From the NCBI RefSeq assembly GCF_028204155.1, contig NZ_JAQLOI010000001.1:1116001-1180000 (forward strand): 64,000 nt of DNA, in the 5' to 3' direction. Below the pieces are notes generated by a model. That model ran no database searches. It worked only from the letters and a program-made list of their open reading frames with translations, and had not been told where the DNA came from. The translations under genes and the position numbers were made by a program. Origin of the DNA: Vibrio algarum (GTDB lineage: Bacteria > Pseudomonadota > Gammaproteobacteria > Enterobacterales > Vibrionaceae). This document shows positions 1-8,813 of the stretch, piece by piece. Numbering within the stretch: the first letter of the stretch is position 1; each line of letters opens with the position of its first letter.

Positions 1-1604
1 CTATGTATTCACGAGTAGATCAAGATCAGCCATTTCCTGCCGTACCTAAGTGGGCAATTAAGAAGTGGATAAGCCTACCCGGTGAAAATCGCCCATTAAT
101 CTTGTGTGAGTATGCACATGCCATGGGTAACAGTATTGGTAGCTTCAATAAGTATTGGGAAGCATTTCGTCAATATCCACGTTTACAAGGTGGCTTTATC
201 TGGGATTGGGTTGATCAAGGCATCACCAAGAAAGATAAAAATGGTACAGAATATTGGGGTTATGGTGGTGATTTTGAAGATACCAACAATGACCGTCAGT
301 TCTGTATCAATGGCCTTATCTTTCCAGACAGGACACCGCATCCTACACTTTTCGAAGTGAAGTACTGTCAACAACCTTATCAAATAGAAATACTAGACAG
401 TAAGGAACAAGAGCAGTCTATAACTTGGCAATTGAAGATAACCAACGAGCTGTTATTCCGTTCCAGTGAAGATGACGCGTTTATGTGGACGCTATTGGAA
501 GATGGTATGCCAGTGTCATTAGACTCTTCGGAGTTACACATTGGTGCAGACTCTGACTTAGAGTGGTTGATTAAATGTGACTATAAATTGAAGCCAGGTT
601 GTGACTATTTACTAAATATAGATGCGAAGTTAAGTTCTGATTGTCCTTGGGCAGAAGCTGGGCATATTGTTGCAACGGAACAGTTCAAAGTGGCGAACAA
701 AAATAGTTTGAGTATTGATGGACGCTCTAGTAACTCAACTGAATTATCGACTACTGATCAGCCTAATCATTGGGCTGTTAAAGTGGCAGAAAGCGAGTAC
801 GTCTGGAACAAACTGACTGGTGAACTAGAAAGTTGGACCAAAGAAGGACGTTCATTGCTTGTCAACGCGATGAAAGACAACTTCTATCGAGCACCGTTAG
901 ATAATGATATCGGTACAAGTGAAGCCGATTTTGTTGATCCTAATGCGCCAGTGACACTTTGGGGAGAAGTTGGATTAGGCGATTGGGATAAAACCTGCCT
1001 TTCTACTGAAATGGAACAGTTAAGTACTAAAGTTCAAATAACAAGCCGATTTGCTTACCAATATCAAGAGCAGCTAATGGCAGTAACCAAGTGGACTTAT
1101 ATTTTAAATTCCGCCAATGAACTGACATTGGATATAGAAGTAGAGGTGAGTGAGCATTTACCACCGTTACCACGTATTGGTATAGAGATTGCGCTGAACC
1201 CGACGGTTATTGAAAATGATGTAACATGGTATGGTTTAGGTCCGTTTGAAAACTATCCGGATCGTCTATCTGCAGCACGGACAGGTTATTACAAAGCTAC
1301 CCTTGATCAGATGTTTACCCGTTATATCTTCCCGTCTGAAAGTGGTTTGCGTTGTAACACAAGTCGCGTTGAATTAGGGGCAATAAAAGTTACTGGTGAA
1401 TTTAACTTTGCGGTAAATCAATACGATCAACATAAACTTGCCGAAGCCAAGCACCCAAATGAGTTAGAAGGCGATAACGCGGTGTATCTTCGTATCGACC
1501 ACAAACATATGGGCGTTGGTGGTGATGATTCTTGGAGTCCGAGTGTTCACAAAGAGTTTTTGATTGAAGATAAAAAATTTCGATATCAATTAACCTTTTC
1601 TTAA
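1..1604 (+). CDS. lacZ: beta-galactosidase, C-terminal half (gene runs off the left edge)
   Basis: Glycoside hydrolase family 2 beta-galactosidase, which hydrolyses lactose and related beta-galactosides in the cytoplasm. The open frame is read from base 3 and has no start in the window; 533 residues remain of a family length near 1030. The nucleophile motif LCEYAHAMGNS is present with the catalytic Glu at codon 108-110, followed by GFIWDWVDQG of the TIM barrel and then the C-terminal beta-sandwich domain. The acid/base Glu lies upstream, outside the window. The reading frame is intact to its stop and is followed directly by a strong terminator, so this is the last gene of its transcript. Its place beside alpha-galactosidase and the gal operon fits galactoside catabolism. 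EbgA is a possible alternative name within the same family. Confidence 0.93.
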   Translation, partial: MYSRVDQDQPFPAVPKWAIKKWISLPGENRPLILCEYAHAMGNSIGSFNKYWEAFRQYPRLQGGFIWDWVDQGITKKDKNGTEYWGYGGDFEDTNNDRQFCINGLIFPDRTPHPTLFEVKYCQQPYQIEILDSKEQEQSITWQLKITNELLFRSSEDDAFMWTLLEDGMPVSLDSSELHIGADSDLEWLIKCDYKLKPGCDYLLNIDAKLSSDCPWAEAGHIVATEQFKVANKNSLSIDGRSSNSTELSTTDQPNHWAVKVAESEYVWNKLTGELESWTKEGRSLLVNAMKDNFYRAPLDNDIGTSEADFVDPNAPVTLWGEVGLGDWDKTCLSTEMEQLSTKVQITSRFAYQYQEQLMAVTKWTYILNSANELTLDIEVEVSEHLPPLPRIGIEIALNPTVIENDVTWYGLGPFENYPDRLSAARTGYYKATLDQMFTRYIFPSESGLRCNTSRVELGAIKVTGEFNFAVNQYDQHKLAEAKHPNELEGDNAVYLRIDHKHMGVGGDDSWSPSVHKEFLIEDKKFRYQLTFS

Positions 1605-1621
1605 TTGTTAAGTATCGTTAT

Positions 1622-1649
1622 AAAACGCTCCCTAGTGGAGCGTTTTTTT
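1622..1649 (+). terminator. rho-independent terminator of lacZ
   Basis: A perfect 10-bp stem (AAAACGCTCC / GGAGCGTTTT) with a 5-nt loop CTAGT runs straight into a T7 tract, 17 bases after the lacZ stop codon. Confidence 0.9.
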
Positions 1650-1784
1650 CAGAGCTACCAACGACGCCAGTTATAAATAATGCGTTACTCTTTCCCTTAT
1701 GAAAAAACACCTATCACCACAAAACCACCTACTTCCATAAACGACTTACTTCCTTGGGGAAATAGCCCTATCTGCTCGAAAATA

Positions 1785-1879
1785 GCGTCATCTCCACGAA
1801 AGTGGAAATCTAATCGCATCCAGATGTCCGTCTCATGACATGACGGAGGTTTAGATTTTTGCTTTCACGTGAATAGCAA
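1785..1879. repeat. degenerate palindromic intergenic repeat
   Basis: Imperfect long inverted repeat between lacZ and ptsG. The outer arms are GCGTCATCTCCACGAAAGTG near 1785-1804 and the facing TGCTTTCACGTGAATAGCA near 1860-1878; next in are AAATCTAA and TTAGATTT. A small inner hairpin reads CCGTC-tcatgacat-GACGG. It resembles, in decayed form, the CGTCATTCC...GGAATGACG-type dispersed palindromes common in gammaproteobacterial intergenic DNA. There is no ORF inside. The rest of the 459-base gap between lacZ and ptsG shows only the two terminators. Confidence 0.5.
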
Positions 1880-2007
1880 AGGTTTGGGTAGTAACCGAAG
1901 AATATTATCCCCATCAAGAAAAGTAACGGTTTAATACTCAGGGTGTGATGGTGCTGATATAAATGGAGACTCTTTTATATGGGAAGAAATTACTCATTTG
2001 AGAACAC

Positions 2008-2036
2008 AAAAAAATCCCGAGCTATTGCCCGGGATT
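2008..2036 (-). terminator. rho-independent terminator of ptsG
   Basis: Read on the minus strand, AATCCCG and CGGGATT form a 7-bp stem around a 10-nt loop, followed by a run of T. It lies about 28 bases beyond the ptsG stop. Confidence 0.85.
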
Positions 2037-2063
2037 CTAATTTAAAGGAGAAAGGACTAAAGG

Positions 2064-3452
2064 TTAGATTAGTGCTTCCATTTGACCTTTAATGATTTCA
2101 GAGTGCGTACCAAATACCGCTTGGAAGTTATCACCACGAGTGAATACACCTGCAGCACCTAGCGCTTTTAGTTTATCAGTGTCAACTTGATCTGCATTGT
2201 TAACCGTTACACGTAGACGAGTGATACAAGCTTCTAAGTCTTTGATGTTCGATTTGCCACCGAATGCCGCCATGATGTTTGTTGCTAGCTCATCAGTGTT
2301 AGTGTTCGCTTGAACTTTTGATTCGCTTTCATCTTCACGACCTGGAGTTTGCAGGTTCAATGCTTTGATTAGGGCAACGAATACAACGAAGTAGATAGCC
2401 GCGTATACAAGTCCAACAATTGGTAACATCCAGCCGTTTGTTGATTGACCAAACAATAATGTGAAGTCGAATAGACCGTGGCTAAACGTTGTACCGTGTT
2501 TAATGCCAAGTAGAATCATCACAACAAATGCAGAGCCAGCTAGTAGTGCGTGAACAATATATAGCAATGGAGCAACGAATAGGAAAGCAAATTCGATTGG
2601 TTCAGTAATACCCGTTAGGAATGAAGTCAATGCAGCAGAGCCAAGGATTGAAGCAACCATTTTTTGTTTGTCGCTTTTAGCCGTTACATACATAGCGAAA
2701 CATGCAGCAGGTAGACCAAACATTTTAAACATGTAACCACCAGCTAAGTTGCCCGCAGTTGGGTCACCAGCTAAATAACGTGGAATCTCACCGCGAACAA
2801 CTTCACCAGCCGCTGTAGTGAATTCACCAACTTCGTAGAAGAAAGGTGCATTCCAGATGTGGTGCAGGCCGAAAGGAATAAGAGAACGTTCAACGATACC
2901 GTAGATGCCGAATGCAACTTCAGGAGATTGGTAAGCAGCCCACTCAGAGAAAATGGCAATGCCAGCTCCGATTGGTTGCCAAACAATAGCAAGAATAGCA
3001 GCAACAATACACGCAGCAAGAGAGGTTACGATAGGTACAAAGCGTTTACCACCGAAGAAACCAAGGTAAGTTGGTAACTTGATTGTATGGTAACGGTTAA
3101 ATAGCTCAGCGGCTACCAGACCCATAATAACACCACCAAACACACCAGTGTCAGTGCCTTCAGCAACAACGCCTAAAACGCGTGTCATTGTTAAGTAACC
3201 TAAAGCGGCTGCAAGTGCGGCAACGCCATCATTTTTAGTAAAGCCAAGAGCAACACCAATAGCGAATAAAAGCGCCATGTTTGCAAACACACCCAGACCG
3301 GCCTCGGTCATGATTTGTGCTACGATTTCAGGTAAAAATTTTGCTACTTCTGAGTTACCACCAATTCCGAGTAAAATACCCGCTGCTGGCATACAGGCAA
3401 CAGGAAGCATAAGGCTGCGACCCATTTTTTGCATAGTACTGAAAAAGTTCAT
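2064..3452 (-). CDS. ptsG: PTS glucose-specific EIICB component
   Basis: Inner-membrane glucose permease of the phosphotransferase system; it imports glucose and phosphorylates it to glucose 6-phosphate. It has 462 residues. Residues 1 to about 375 are the EIIC membrane domain, with the family signatures FANMPL-like FANMALLFAIGVALGF, YLGFFGGKRFVPI, FGLHHIWN and LTGITEPIEF. A linker containing TPGRED leads to EIIB, whose phosphorylated cysteine is Cys409 in the ACITRLRV motif. There is no EIIA domain, so the protein must rely on a separate EIIA-Glc (Crr). It closely follows E. coli PtsG from memory of that sequence; NagE and MalX are less likely because of the TPGRED linker and overall match. 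It is divergent from a sugar-sensing two-component operon. Confidence 0.93.
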   Translation of the reverse strand: MNFFSTMQKMGRSLMLPVACMPAAGILLGIGGNSEVAKFLPEIVAQIMTEAGLGVFANMALLFAIGVALGFTKNDGVAALAAALGYLTMTRVLGVVAEGTDTGVFGGVIMGLVAAELFNRYHTIKLPTYLGFFGGKRFVPIVTSLAACIVAAILAIVWQPIGAGIAIFSEWAAYQSPEVAFGIYGIVERSLIPFGLHHIWNAPFFYEVGEFTTAAGEVVRGEIPRYLAGDPTAGNLAGGYMFKMFGLPAACFAMYVTAKSDKQKMVASILGSAALTSFLTGITEPIEFAFLFVAPLLYIVHALLAGSAFVVMILLGIKHGTTFSHGLFDFTLLFGQSTNGWMLPIVGLVYAAIYFVVFVALIKALNLQTPGREDESESKVQANTNTDELATNIMAAFGGKSNIKDLEACITRLRVTVNNADQVDTDKLKALGAAGVFTRGDNFQAVFGTHSEIIKGQMEALI

Positions 3453-3671
3453 TAGAACCCCCGTTCAATTATTATATTAGAATATTAACTTCGAGATTAA
3501 TCTGTTTGAAATTAATATAGTTATTTATTCAAATGTATTAATAAAAGGAAGCGAGTATTAGCCGCATAAATTTAATTTAATTAATTACATCTGAGTTAAA
3601 AATAAGTTTTCTGTTTACGGGGAGTATATTAACTGGTCGTATTAACGCTTAACGAGGGAGCAGTCACGCTC

Positions 3672-3690
3672 AACGTAACAAAACGTAACA
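3672..3690. promoter_or_regulatory. 10-bp-phased direct repeat in the ptsG / two-component intergenic region
   Basis: AACGTAACA occurs twice (3672-3680 and 3682-3690), exactly one helical turn apart. It lies in the 434-base divergent region (3453-3886) between ptsG and the OmpR-type regulator gene. OmpR-family regulators typically bind such tandem repeats, so this is a candidate site for the neighbouring regulator. No other strong element was seen in the gap; AAATGTGCTAAATTCAAG near 3720 is only a weak CRP-like match. Confidence 0.45.
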
Positions 3691-3886
3691 GAGTGCAAAG
3701 CCTTCGTAATGACAAGGTAAAAATGTGCTAAATTCAAGTTACAAACAAGAAATGGAACGTTTTTGTAGATAGTGTTTAGTCATATCTATAAAAGTTTATT
3801 ACGATGACGGTGCGATATATTGTAATTGCAGGGCAGTATCTTGTCACAGCTCAACAGCAAACAATAATAATAGAAGGATTAGAAGT

Positions 3887-4612
3887 ATGTATGCAAACAA
3901 ACGAATACTTGTTGTCGACGATGATGAAGAAATTCGTGACCTTCTTGATGAATATTTAACAAGGGCTGGATACAGCGTTATATTAGCTTCTGAAGGGGAG
4001 GAGATGAAACGACGCCTACTTGAAGCTGAGCCAGACCTTATACTGTTAGATGTAATGATGCCGGGAGACGATGGTTTTACCTTGTGTCAGTACGTTCGAA
4101 AATCTTCTAATGTGCCAATTATTATGCTGACAGCGGTTTCAGACGAAACTGATCAAATCGTCGGATTAGAAATTGGAGCCGATGATTATGTAGCAAAGCC
4201 ATTTAGCCCGAGACAATTGACGGCTAGGATAAAAGCGATGTTACGTCGCACTCAAACGATGGATGCGATTAATGAAAAACCTAAACCAAAATTCATTCAA
4301 TTCGCTCAATGGAAACTTCATGTTCAGTCGCATACTTTAACCAACCTCGAAAACAATGAAGAGTTTGAATTATCGGGCAAAGATTTTACGTTATTGAATT
4401 TATTTCTTGAGAATCCGAACCAAATTTTAGACAGAGACAGCATTTCTCAGGTTATTAAAGGACGAAACGCCTTACCAACCGAGCGTGGTTTAGATGTGCA
4501 ATTATCTCGTCTTCGCCAACAACTTGGTGATAGTGGTAAAAAACCAAAGTTAATCAAAACCATGCGTGGTGACGGATATATACTTTCGGCTGATGTGATA
4601 TATGAAGATTGA
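3887..4612 (+). CDS. OmpR-family response regulator (GltR-like)
   Basis: Transcription factor of a two-component system, 241 residues. The receiver domain covers residues about 5-118 with the acidic pocket DDDEE (residues 11-15), phospho-acceptor Asp55 in LILLDVMMPG and the conserved Lys104 in YVAKPF. The winged-helix DNA-binding domain follows at about 135-235 (FELSGKDFTLLNLFLENPNQILDR ... MRGDGYIL). A good ribosome site, AGAAGGATTAGAAG, precedes ATG 3887. The stop overlaps the kinase start by 11 bases. Gene order with a glucose-type binding protein recalls GltR/GtrS of Pseudomonas. Likely targets are its own operon and divergent ptsG; this is inferred from position only. Confidence 0.9.
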   Translation: MYANKRILVVDDDEEIRDLLDEYLTRAGYSVILASEGEEMKRRLLEAEPDLILLDVMMPGDDGFTLCQYVRKSSNVPIIMLTAVSDETDQIVGLEIGADDYVAKPFSPRQLTARIKAMLRRTQTMDAINEKPKPKFIQFAQWKLHVQSHTLTNLENNEEFELSGKDFTLLNLFLENPNQILDRDSISQVIKGRNALPTERGLDVQLSRLRQQLGDSGKKPKLIKTMRGDGYILSADVIYED

Positions 4613-6122
4613 TTCGTCTACTAACGAGCTGAATAGGAATAAATTCTATTTTGCTTATAACCGTGTCTTAGGGGGTTGTGCTGCATTGGTGCCAAGGTCA
4701 CTGGTTTCTCGGACTTTGTGGCTTACTCTTTTATCCGTCATTCTAGCTCAATTAATTGCCACTACCATTTGGTACACCCAATCGAAAGATAGAGAAATAG
4801 AAGGGTTAACATCGACGGCGACAAGTATGGCTAACAACTTTGCATCGACTGCCAACTTTTTTCAGTCTCTTCCATTGCAATATCGACACATGGTATTAAA
4901 TCAACTTAGAAACATCGGTGGGACTCGGTTTTTCGTGTCATTTAATGAAGAAGAAATTGTTATCGATTCGCCACGCAGTGGGGAAATGAAAAACATCACC
5001 ATTGATGTAGTGAAAGAGGTACTGGCACAGAAGTTGGAAAAACTTAGCGACGTCAATGACATCAAAGTAGAGTTCTCCAGGCCGGAAAATTTACATGTAT
5101 TAACCAATGATACCTTGCTTAGTGATCTACCTAAATCTTGGGCTCACTATACGTTAATACTTGAACCCTTGAACCCACCTATTTTGGTGGTGCAGATTAA
5201 GCTAGCTGAAAATGAATGGCTTTATATTGCCGCGTTACTTCCTGCGCCTTATGCATTGCTTGAAGATGAAGTCATTTCTAACCAACAGATGTTTTTTATC
5301 TTCTTTATTACTGCATTACTAATGACGTTCACTTATACAATGGTGAGAAGACAAGTTAAACCGTTAAAGAACCTCGCAAAGGCGGCTAATGCGTTAAGTA
5401 CCGATATTAATCAACCCCCGCTGATAGAGGAAGGGGCAAGTGAACTCGTTACGGCCACCCGTGCGTTTAATAGGATGCAGGAAAGCTTAAAGAAGCATAT
5501 AGACGATAGAGAGCGCTTATTTAGTGCAATTTCACACGATCTTAAAACCCCTATTACGCGATTAAGAATTCGTTCTGAATTAATTGAAGATGATCAGAGA
5601 GGCTTAAAATTCAATCGTGATTTGGACGAATTAGAGTTAATGGTAAAAGGTGCACTGCAAACGGTAAAAGACACCGATATTCACGAAAACTTAGTTCAAG
5701 TTGATGTCATCGATATGCTGCAAAGTATTGCTGAGCAGTTTAATGCTCACCAACAGCGCGTTACCTTAATATCGCCAGAAATTGAGCCATTAGTGTGTAA
5801 ACCTTTGGCTCTTAAGCGATGTTTGTCCAATCTTGTTGGCAATGGTGTTAAGTATGGAGATAAAGTAACGGTTACAGTTACTGAGCATCAAAAACTGCTT
5901 CGAATTACCATTATTGACCAAGGACCAGGTATTCCGGAATCAAGGATGGAAGATGTGTTTAAACCTTATTTTCGTTTAGCAAAAGATAGCGAAGGACATG
6001 GCTTAGGTCTTGGTATATCGAGAAGCATAATCAATTCACTTGGAGGCCAACTGGTCATGTGTAACCGAGAGGAAGGCGGATTACAGGTGCAGGTCGACCT
6101 ACAAAGAGCAGCATTAAAATGA
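4602..6122 (+). CDS. sensor histidine kinase (GtrS-like)
   Basis: Membrane sensor kinase of 506 residues paired with the regulator upstream. Transmembrane helix 1 lies at about 39-58 and helix 2 at about 229-247, enclosing a periplasmic domain of roughly 170 residues. HAMP-like linker (RRQVKPLKNLAKAANAL) follows, then HisKA with His312 in FSAISHDLKTPITRLR, and HATPase_c with the N box NLVGNGVKYG, DQGPGIPE and GHGLGLGIS. ATG 4602 lies within the last codons of the regulator gene and the stop shares ATGA with the next gene, so all three are translationally coupled. The periplasmic domain could bind the co-encoded sugar-binding protein; that is inference. Confidence 0.9.
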   Translation: MKIDSSTNELNRNKFYFAYNRVLGGCAALVPRSLVSRTLWLTLLSVILAQLIATTIWYTQSKDREIEGLTSTATSMANNFASTANFFQSLPLQYRHMVLNQLRNIGGTRFFVSFNEEEIVIDSPRSGEMKNITIDVVKEVLAQKLEKLSDVNDIKVEFSRPENLHVLTNDTLLSDLPKSWAHYTLILEPLNPPILVVQIKLAENEWLYIAALLPAPYALLEDEVISNQQMFFIFFITALLMTFTYTMVRRQVKPLKNLAKAANALSTDINQPPLIEEGASELVTATRAFNRMQESLKKHIDDRERLFSAISHDLKTPITRLRIRSELIEDDQRGLKFNRDLDELELMVKGALQTVKDTDIHENLVQVDVIDMLQSIAEQFNAHQQRVTLISPEIEPLVCKPLALKRCLSNLVGNGVKYGDKVTVTVTEHQKLLRITIIDQGPGIPESRMEDVFKPYFRLAKDSEGHGLGLGISRSIINSLGGQLVMCNREEGGLQVQVDLQRAALK

Positions 6123-7411
6123 GAAAATGTTCAAAGTTATTTAACATGGGTAGAATCGTCATCAATAGAGTAGTCTCATTTTTGTCGCTTATGGGGGCTA
6201 TGTTCACTATAAGCTCAGCCTTTGCAACAGAAATAGAGGTATTGCACTGGTGGACGTCTGGTGGTGAAGCGCGTTCAGCTGAGCTTTTACAACAGGGTAT
6301 CGAAAGCAGAGGACATATTTGGAAAGATTTTTCTGTTGCTGGTGGCGGTGGTCAGAGTGCGATGATGGTATTAAAAGCGCGTGCAGTATCGGGCAATCCT
6401 CCCACTTCAGCTCAGATAAAAGGGTTTGATATTCAAGAATGGACAAAGCTTGGGTTTCTTACCAGCTTAGATGATATAGCAATAGAAGGAAATTGGGACT
6501 CTCTATTGCCTAAGACAATTTCCGATACAATGAAGTATGAAGGGCGTTATGTTGCCGCTCCGGTTAATATCCACCGAGTCAATTGGCTTTGGGTAAATCC
6601 GAAAGTAATGGAAAAAGTTGGTGTTTCAATTCCTCGTACATGGGACGAATTTTTTATTGCGGCTGATGCCATCAAAGCTGCAGGATATATACCGCTGGCC
6701 CACGGTCGTCAGCCCTGGCAGGACGCCACTGTATTCGAGTCGATAGCGCTCGCGATGTTAGGCGCAGATGATTATTACAAGGCGTTTGTTGCGTTGGATT
6801 TAGATGTCTTGTCGGGTGAGAAAATGGTGCAAGTATTCAGCGCGTTTAAGAAAGTTCGGGGATATATTGACGGCGATGCACTAGGTAGGGATTGGAATGT
6901 TGCCACGCAGATGGTAATGAATGGTGAAGCCGCAATGCAGATCATGGGAGATTGGGTTAAAGGGGAGCTGACTGTTGCGGGTAAAGTCTCTGGTGAAGAC
7001 TATGTGTGTGTTCCTGCACCAGGTACAGATGGTATGTTTAGTTACAATGTAGATAGTTTTGTATTCTTTAAATCCCATGATCCTTCTAGAGGGCAAGGGC
7101 AAAAAGAATTGGCTAAAACGATAATGTCAAAATCGTTTCAAGAAGCCTTTAACTACAGCAAAGGTTCACTGCCGGCCAGAACAGATGTTTCTATGGCGAG
7201 GTTTGATGACTGCGCATTTCAATCAAAAACAGCTTTTACCATGGCGGAAGGGAGCAAGAATCTCTTGCCAAGTCTTTCTGCTGATATGTCAACAACCAGT
7301 TATATCCGCGACGCAATGATTGATGTAATTAGTGAGTTCTTTACCGATGAAGCCGCTGACCCTAACAAAGCGCCAGAGAGGCTAGCAAAAGCCGTCAAAG
7401 CGGCATTGTAA
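6119..7411 (+). CDS. glucose-type ABC substrate-binding protein (GtsA-like), without ABC transporter genes
   Basis: Periplasmic sugar-binding protein of 430 residues, extracellular solute-binding family 1. A rather long signal peptide ends near VVSFLSLMGAMFTISSAFA, leaving a mature start at TEIEVLHWWTSGGE. The mature sequence closely follows Pseudomonas glucose-binding GtsA: EVLHWWTSGGEA, SVAGGGGQSAM, VNIHRVNWLWVNP, AHGRQPWQD, MGDWVKGE and a C-terminal SLPARTDV. The ATGA overlap with the kinase gene supports ATG 6119. No permease or ATPase gene lies on either side: the next gene is a LacI-type regulator on the other strand. It may therefore act as a ligand-binding co-receptor for the kinase, or serve a transporter encoded elsewhere. 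Confidence 0.9.
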   Translation: MRKCSKLFNMGRIVINRVVSFLSLMGAMFTISSAFATEIEVLHWWTSGGEARSAELLQQGIESRGHIWKDFSVAGGGGQSAMMVLKARAVSGNPPTSAQIKGFDIQEWTKLGFLTSLDDIAIEGNWDSLLPKTISDTMKYEGRYVAAPVNIHRVNWLWVNPKVMEKVGVSIPRTWDEFFIAADAIKAAGYIPLAHGRQPWQDATVFESIALAMLGADDYYKAFVALDLDVLSGEKMVQVFSAFKKVRGYIDGDALGRDWNVATQMVMNGEAAMQIMGDWVKGELTVAGKVSGEDYVCVPAPGTDGMFSYNVDSFVFFKSHDPSRGQGQKELAKTIMSKSFQEAFNYSKGSLPARTDVSMARFDDCAFQSKTAFTMAEGSKNLLPSLSADMSTTSYIRDAMIDVISEFFTDEAADPNKAPERLAKAVKAAL

Positions 7412-7415
7412 ACAC

Positions 7416-7455
7416 AGACGTCACCAAAGAACTGTACGTTTTTTTGGTGACGTCT
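7416..7455. terminator. long inverted repeat between convergent genes, probable bidirectional terminator
   Basis: A 13-bp perfect stem (AGACGTCACCAAA / TTTGGTGACGTCT) with a 14-nt loop lies 5 bases after the binding-protein stop and 30 bases before the end of the convergent LacI gene. No good T tract follows on either strand, so termination efficiency is uncertain. Confidence 0.5.
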
Positions 7456-7484
7456 ATCATTTGACCAACGAAAGATAGGATCTA

Positions 7485-8546
7485 TTACGGTAATAATTTG
7501 TCGATGTCTGCTAATAATTTTTGAATAGCTATTTTGTCGTAGGACGACTTTTCTTTTATCGCGGTACTCTTTCTTACTTTTAATTCTGTATTTACAGTCT
7601 GTTTTTTACTGTTTCGATTGTCCATTGAGTCGTCAAGGGCTAGCTCTACCGCTATTTGGCCTATGGTTTGAAAATCTTGCATTATTGTCGTCAGCGGTGG
7701 TGAGAAGTAAGCGCAATCGGCAATGTCATCATAACCAATAACAGAGACTTGTTTGGGGACCGAAATAGAAAACTCGTCTAACGCACGTAACACACCCAAT
7801 GACATCTGATCACTAGCAACAAGAATTGAATCAAACTCAATGCCTTCTGCTATCGCTTGACGTGTATGCAAATAGGCACTGCTCGCTTGCCAGTTACCTT
7901 CGTAAATAGCTTGTATTGTGGCTGTACTGCCAGCAAGAGTATCTTTCCAACCTTCAACACGCTGCAGCGAAGCACTAGAATCATTGGGCCCTGTAATTAG
8001 AAGTAGATTTTCTCTTTTGTCTTCTAACATTAACTGCGCAGCAAGGCATCCACCTGTGTAATGTGCACTACAAACAGTGTTTACTTTGGTTGATGCTGGT
8101 ACATCAATAAAGACAAAATGAATATCACCGTGTTGTTGGACGAGAGCTTCTGCTGAAGGCTTATCCATTGGTACATTTATTATAATAGTTTCAGTCTTTT
8201 GAGATTTAAGGTCTCTAACGCTATTGAGAATATTTTCAAAGGTTGGGTCGATAACGACAGAAAAAGAAGTACCAAAACCCTCTTTGTCAGCCTGCCTTCT
8301 AATGCCATTAGCGATCAAAGATACGCCATGAAGCCCTATATCTAAAGTCACTAGGCCGATAACGTTTGATTTAGCTCGACTAAGTAATTGGGCTCCTTTA
8401 TTCGGCACATAACCAAGTTTTTCTATCGCTTCCATTACCTTTTTTCTCGTACCTTCCGCGACATTACTTGAATCATTAGTGACACGAGATACGGTTTGAG
8501 TCGAAACACCTGCTAATTCAGCAACATCTTTAAAAGTGACACTCAT
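7485..8546 (-). CDS. LacI-family repressor, likely of the alpha-galactosidase gene
   Basis: DNA-binding sugar-responsive regulator of 353 residues. The N-terminal helix-turn-helix is clear (FKDVAELAGVSTQTVSRVTN, residues 5-24), followed by the hinge region KLGYVPNKGAQLLSRAKSNVIGLV and the periplasmic-binding-like effector domain (IDVPAS, SDQMSLGVLRALDEF, VIGYDDI). The C-terminus is somewhat long and lysine-rich. ATG 8546 has an AAGGAAATAACG ribosome site. It is divergent from the GH36 alpha-galactosidase and two near-identical operator-like palindromes lie in between, so local control is likely. The inducer is unknown; melibiose- or raffinose-type sugars or galactose are reasonable guesses. 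Confidence 0.88.
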   Translation of the reverse strand: MSVTFKDVAELAGVSTQTVSRVTNDSSNVAEGTRKKVMEAIEKLGYVPNKGAQLLSRAKSNVIGLVTLDIGLHGVSLIANGIRRQADKEGFGTSFSVVIDPTFENILNSVRDLKSQKTETIIINVPMDKPSAEALVQQHGDIHFVFIDVPASTKVNTVCSAHYTGGCLAAQLMLEDKRENLLLITGPNDSSASLQRVEGWKDTLAGSTATIQAIYEGNWQASSAYLHTRQAIAEGIEFDSILVASDQMSLGVLRALDEFSISVPKQVSVIGYDDIADCAYFSPPLTTIMQDFQTIGQIAVELALDDSMDNRNSKKQTVNTELKVRKSTAIKEKSSYDKIAIQKLLADIDKLLP

Positions 8547-8664
8547 GGTTCGTTATTTCCTTATGTTTGCATCTGACAGGATACTAGCATCTCAGTTGTT
8601 CGGTAGGCCAATACTCTTGTTGGAAAGTAATAACTGAAGCATGTCATGTGTGGATTGGTATATC

Positions 8665-8678
8665 TGTTTACGGAAACA
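8665..8678. promoter_or_regulatory. candidate LacI-family operator 1
   Basis: TGTTTACGGAAACA is a near-palindrome with arms TGTTT/AAACA and a central CG, the usual form of LacI-family operators. It sits in the divergent regulator / alpha-galactosidase gap. Confidence 0.55.
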
Positions 8679-8788
8679 TTATATTGGGAGGGGTAGCGCT
8701 CATAAATAGAATGTTTAATTAGATCTGGATCACTAACGGATAATAAAACTATAGCAAATTGTGTGTAATTGTTCATTATGCATCAAAA

Positions 8789-8802
8789 TGTTTACGAAAA
8801 CA
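8789..8802. promoter_or_regulatory. candidate LacI-family operator 2
   Basis: TGTTTACGAAAACA differs from operator 1 at one base. It ends 11 bases before the alpha-galactosidase ATG, so bound repressor would block transcript elongation or the translation start region. The two centres are 124 bp apart, which would allow looping. Confidence 0.55.
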
Positions 8803-8813
8803 CGTGAGTCGTT

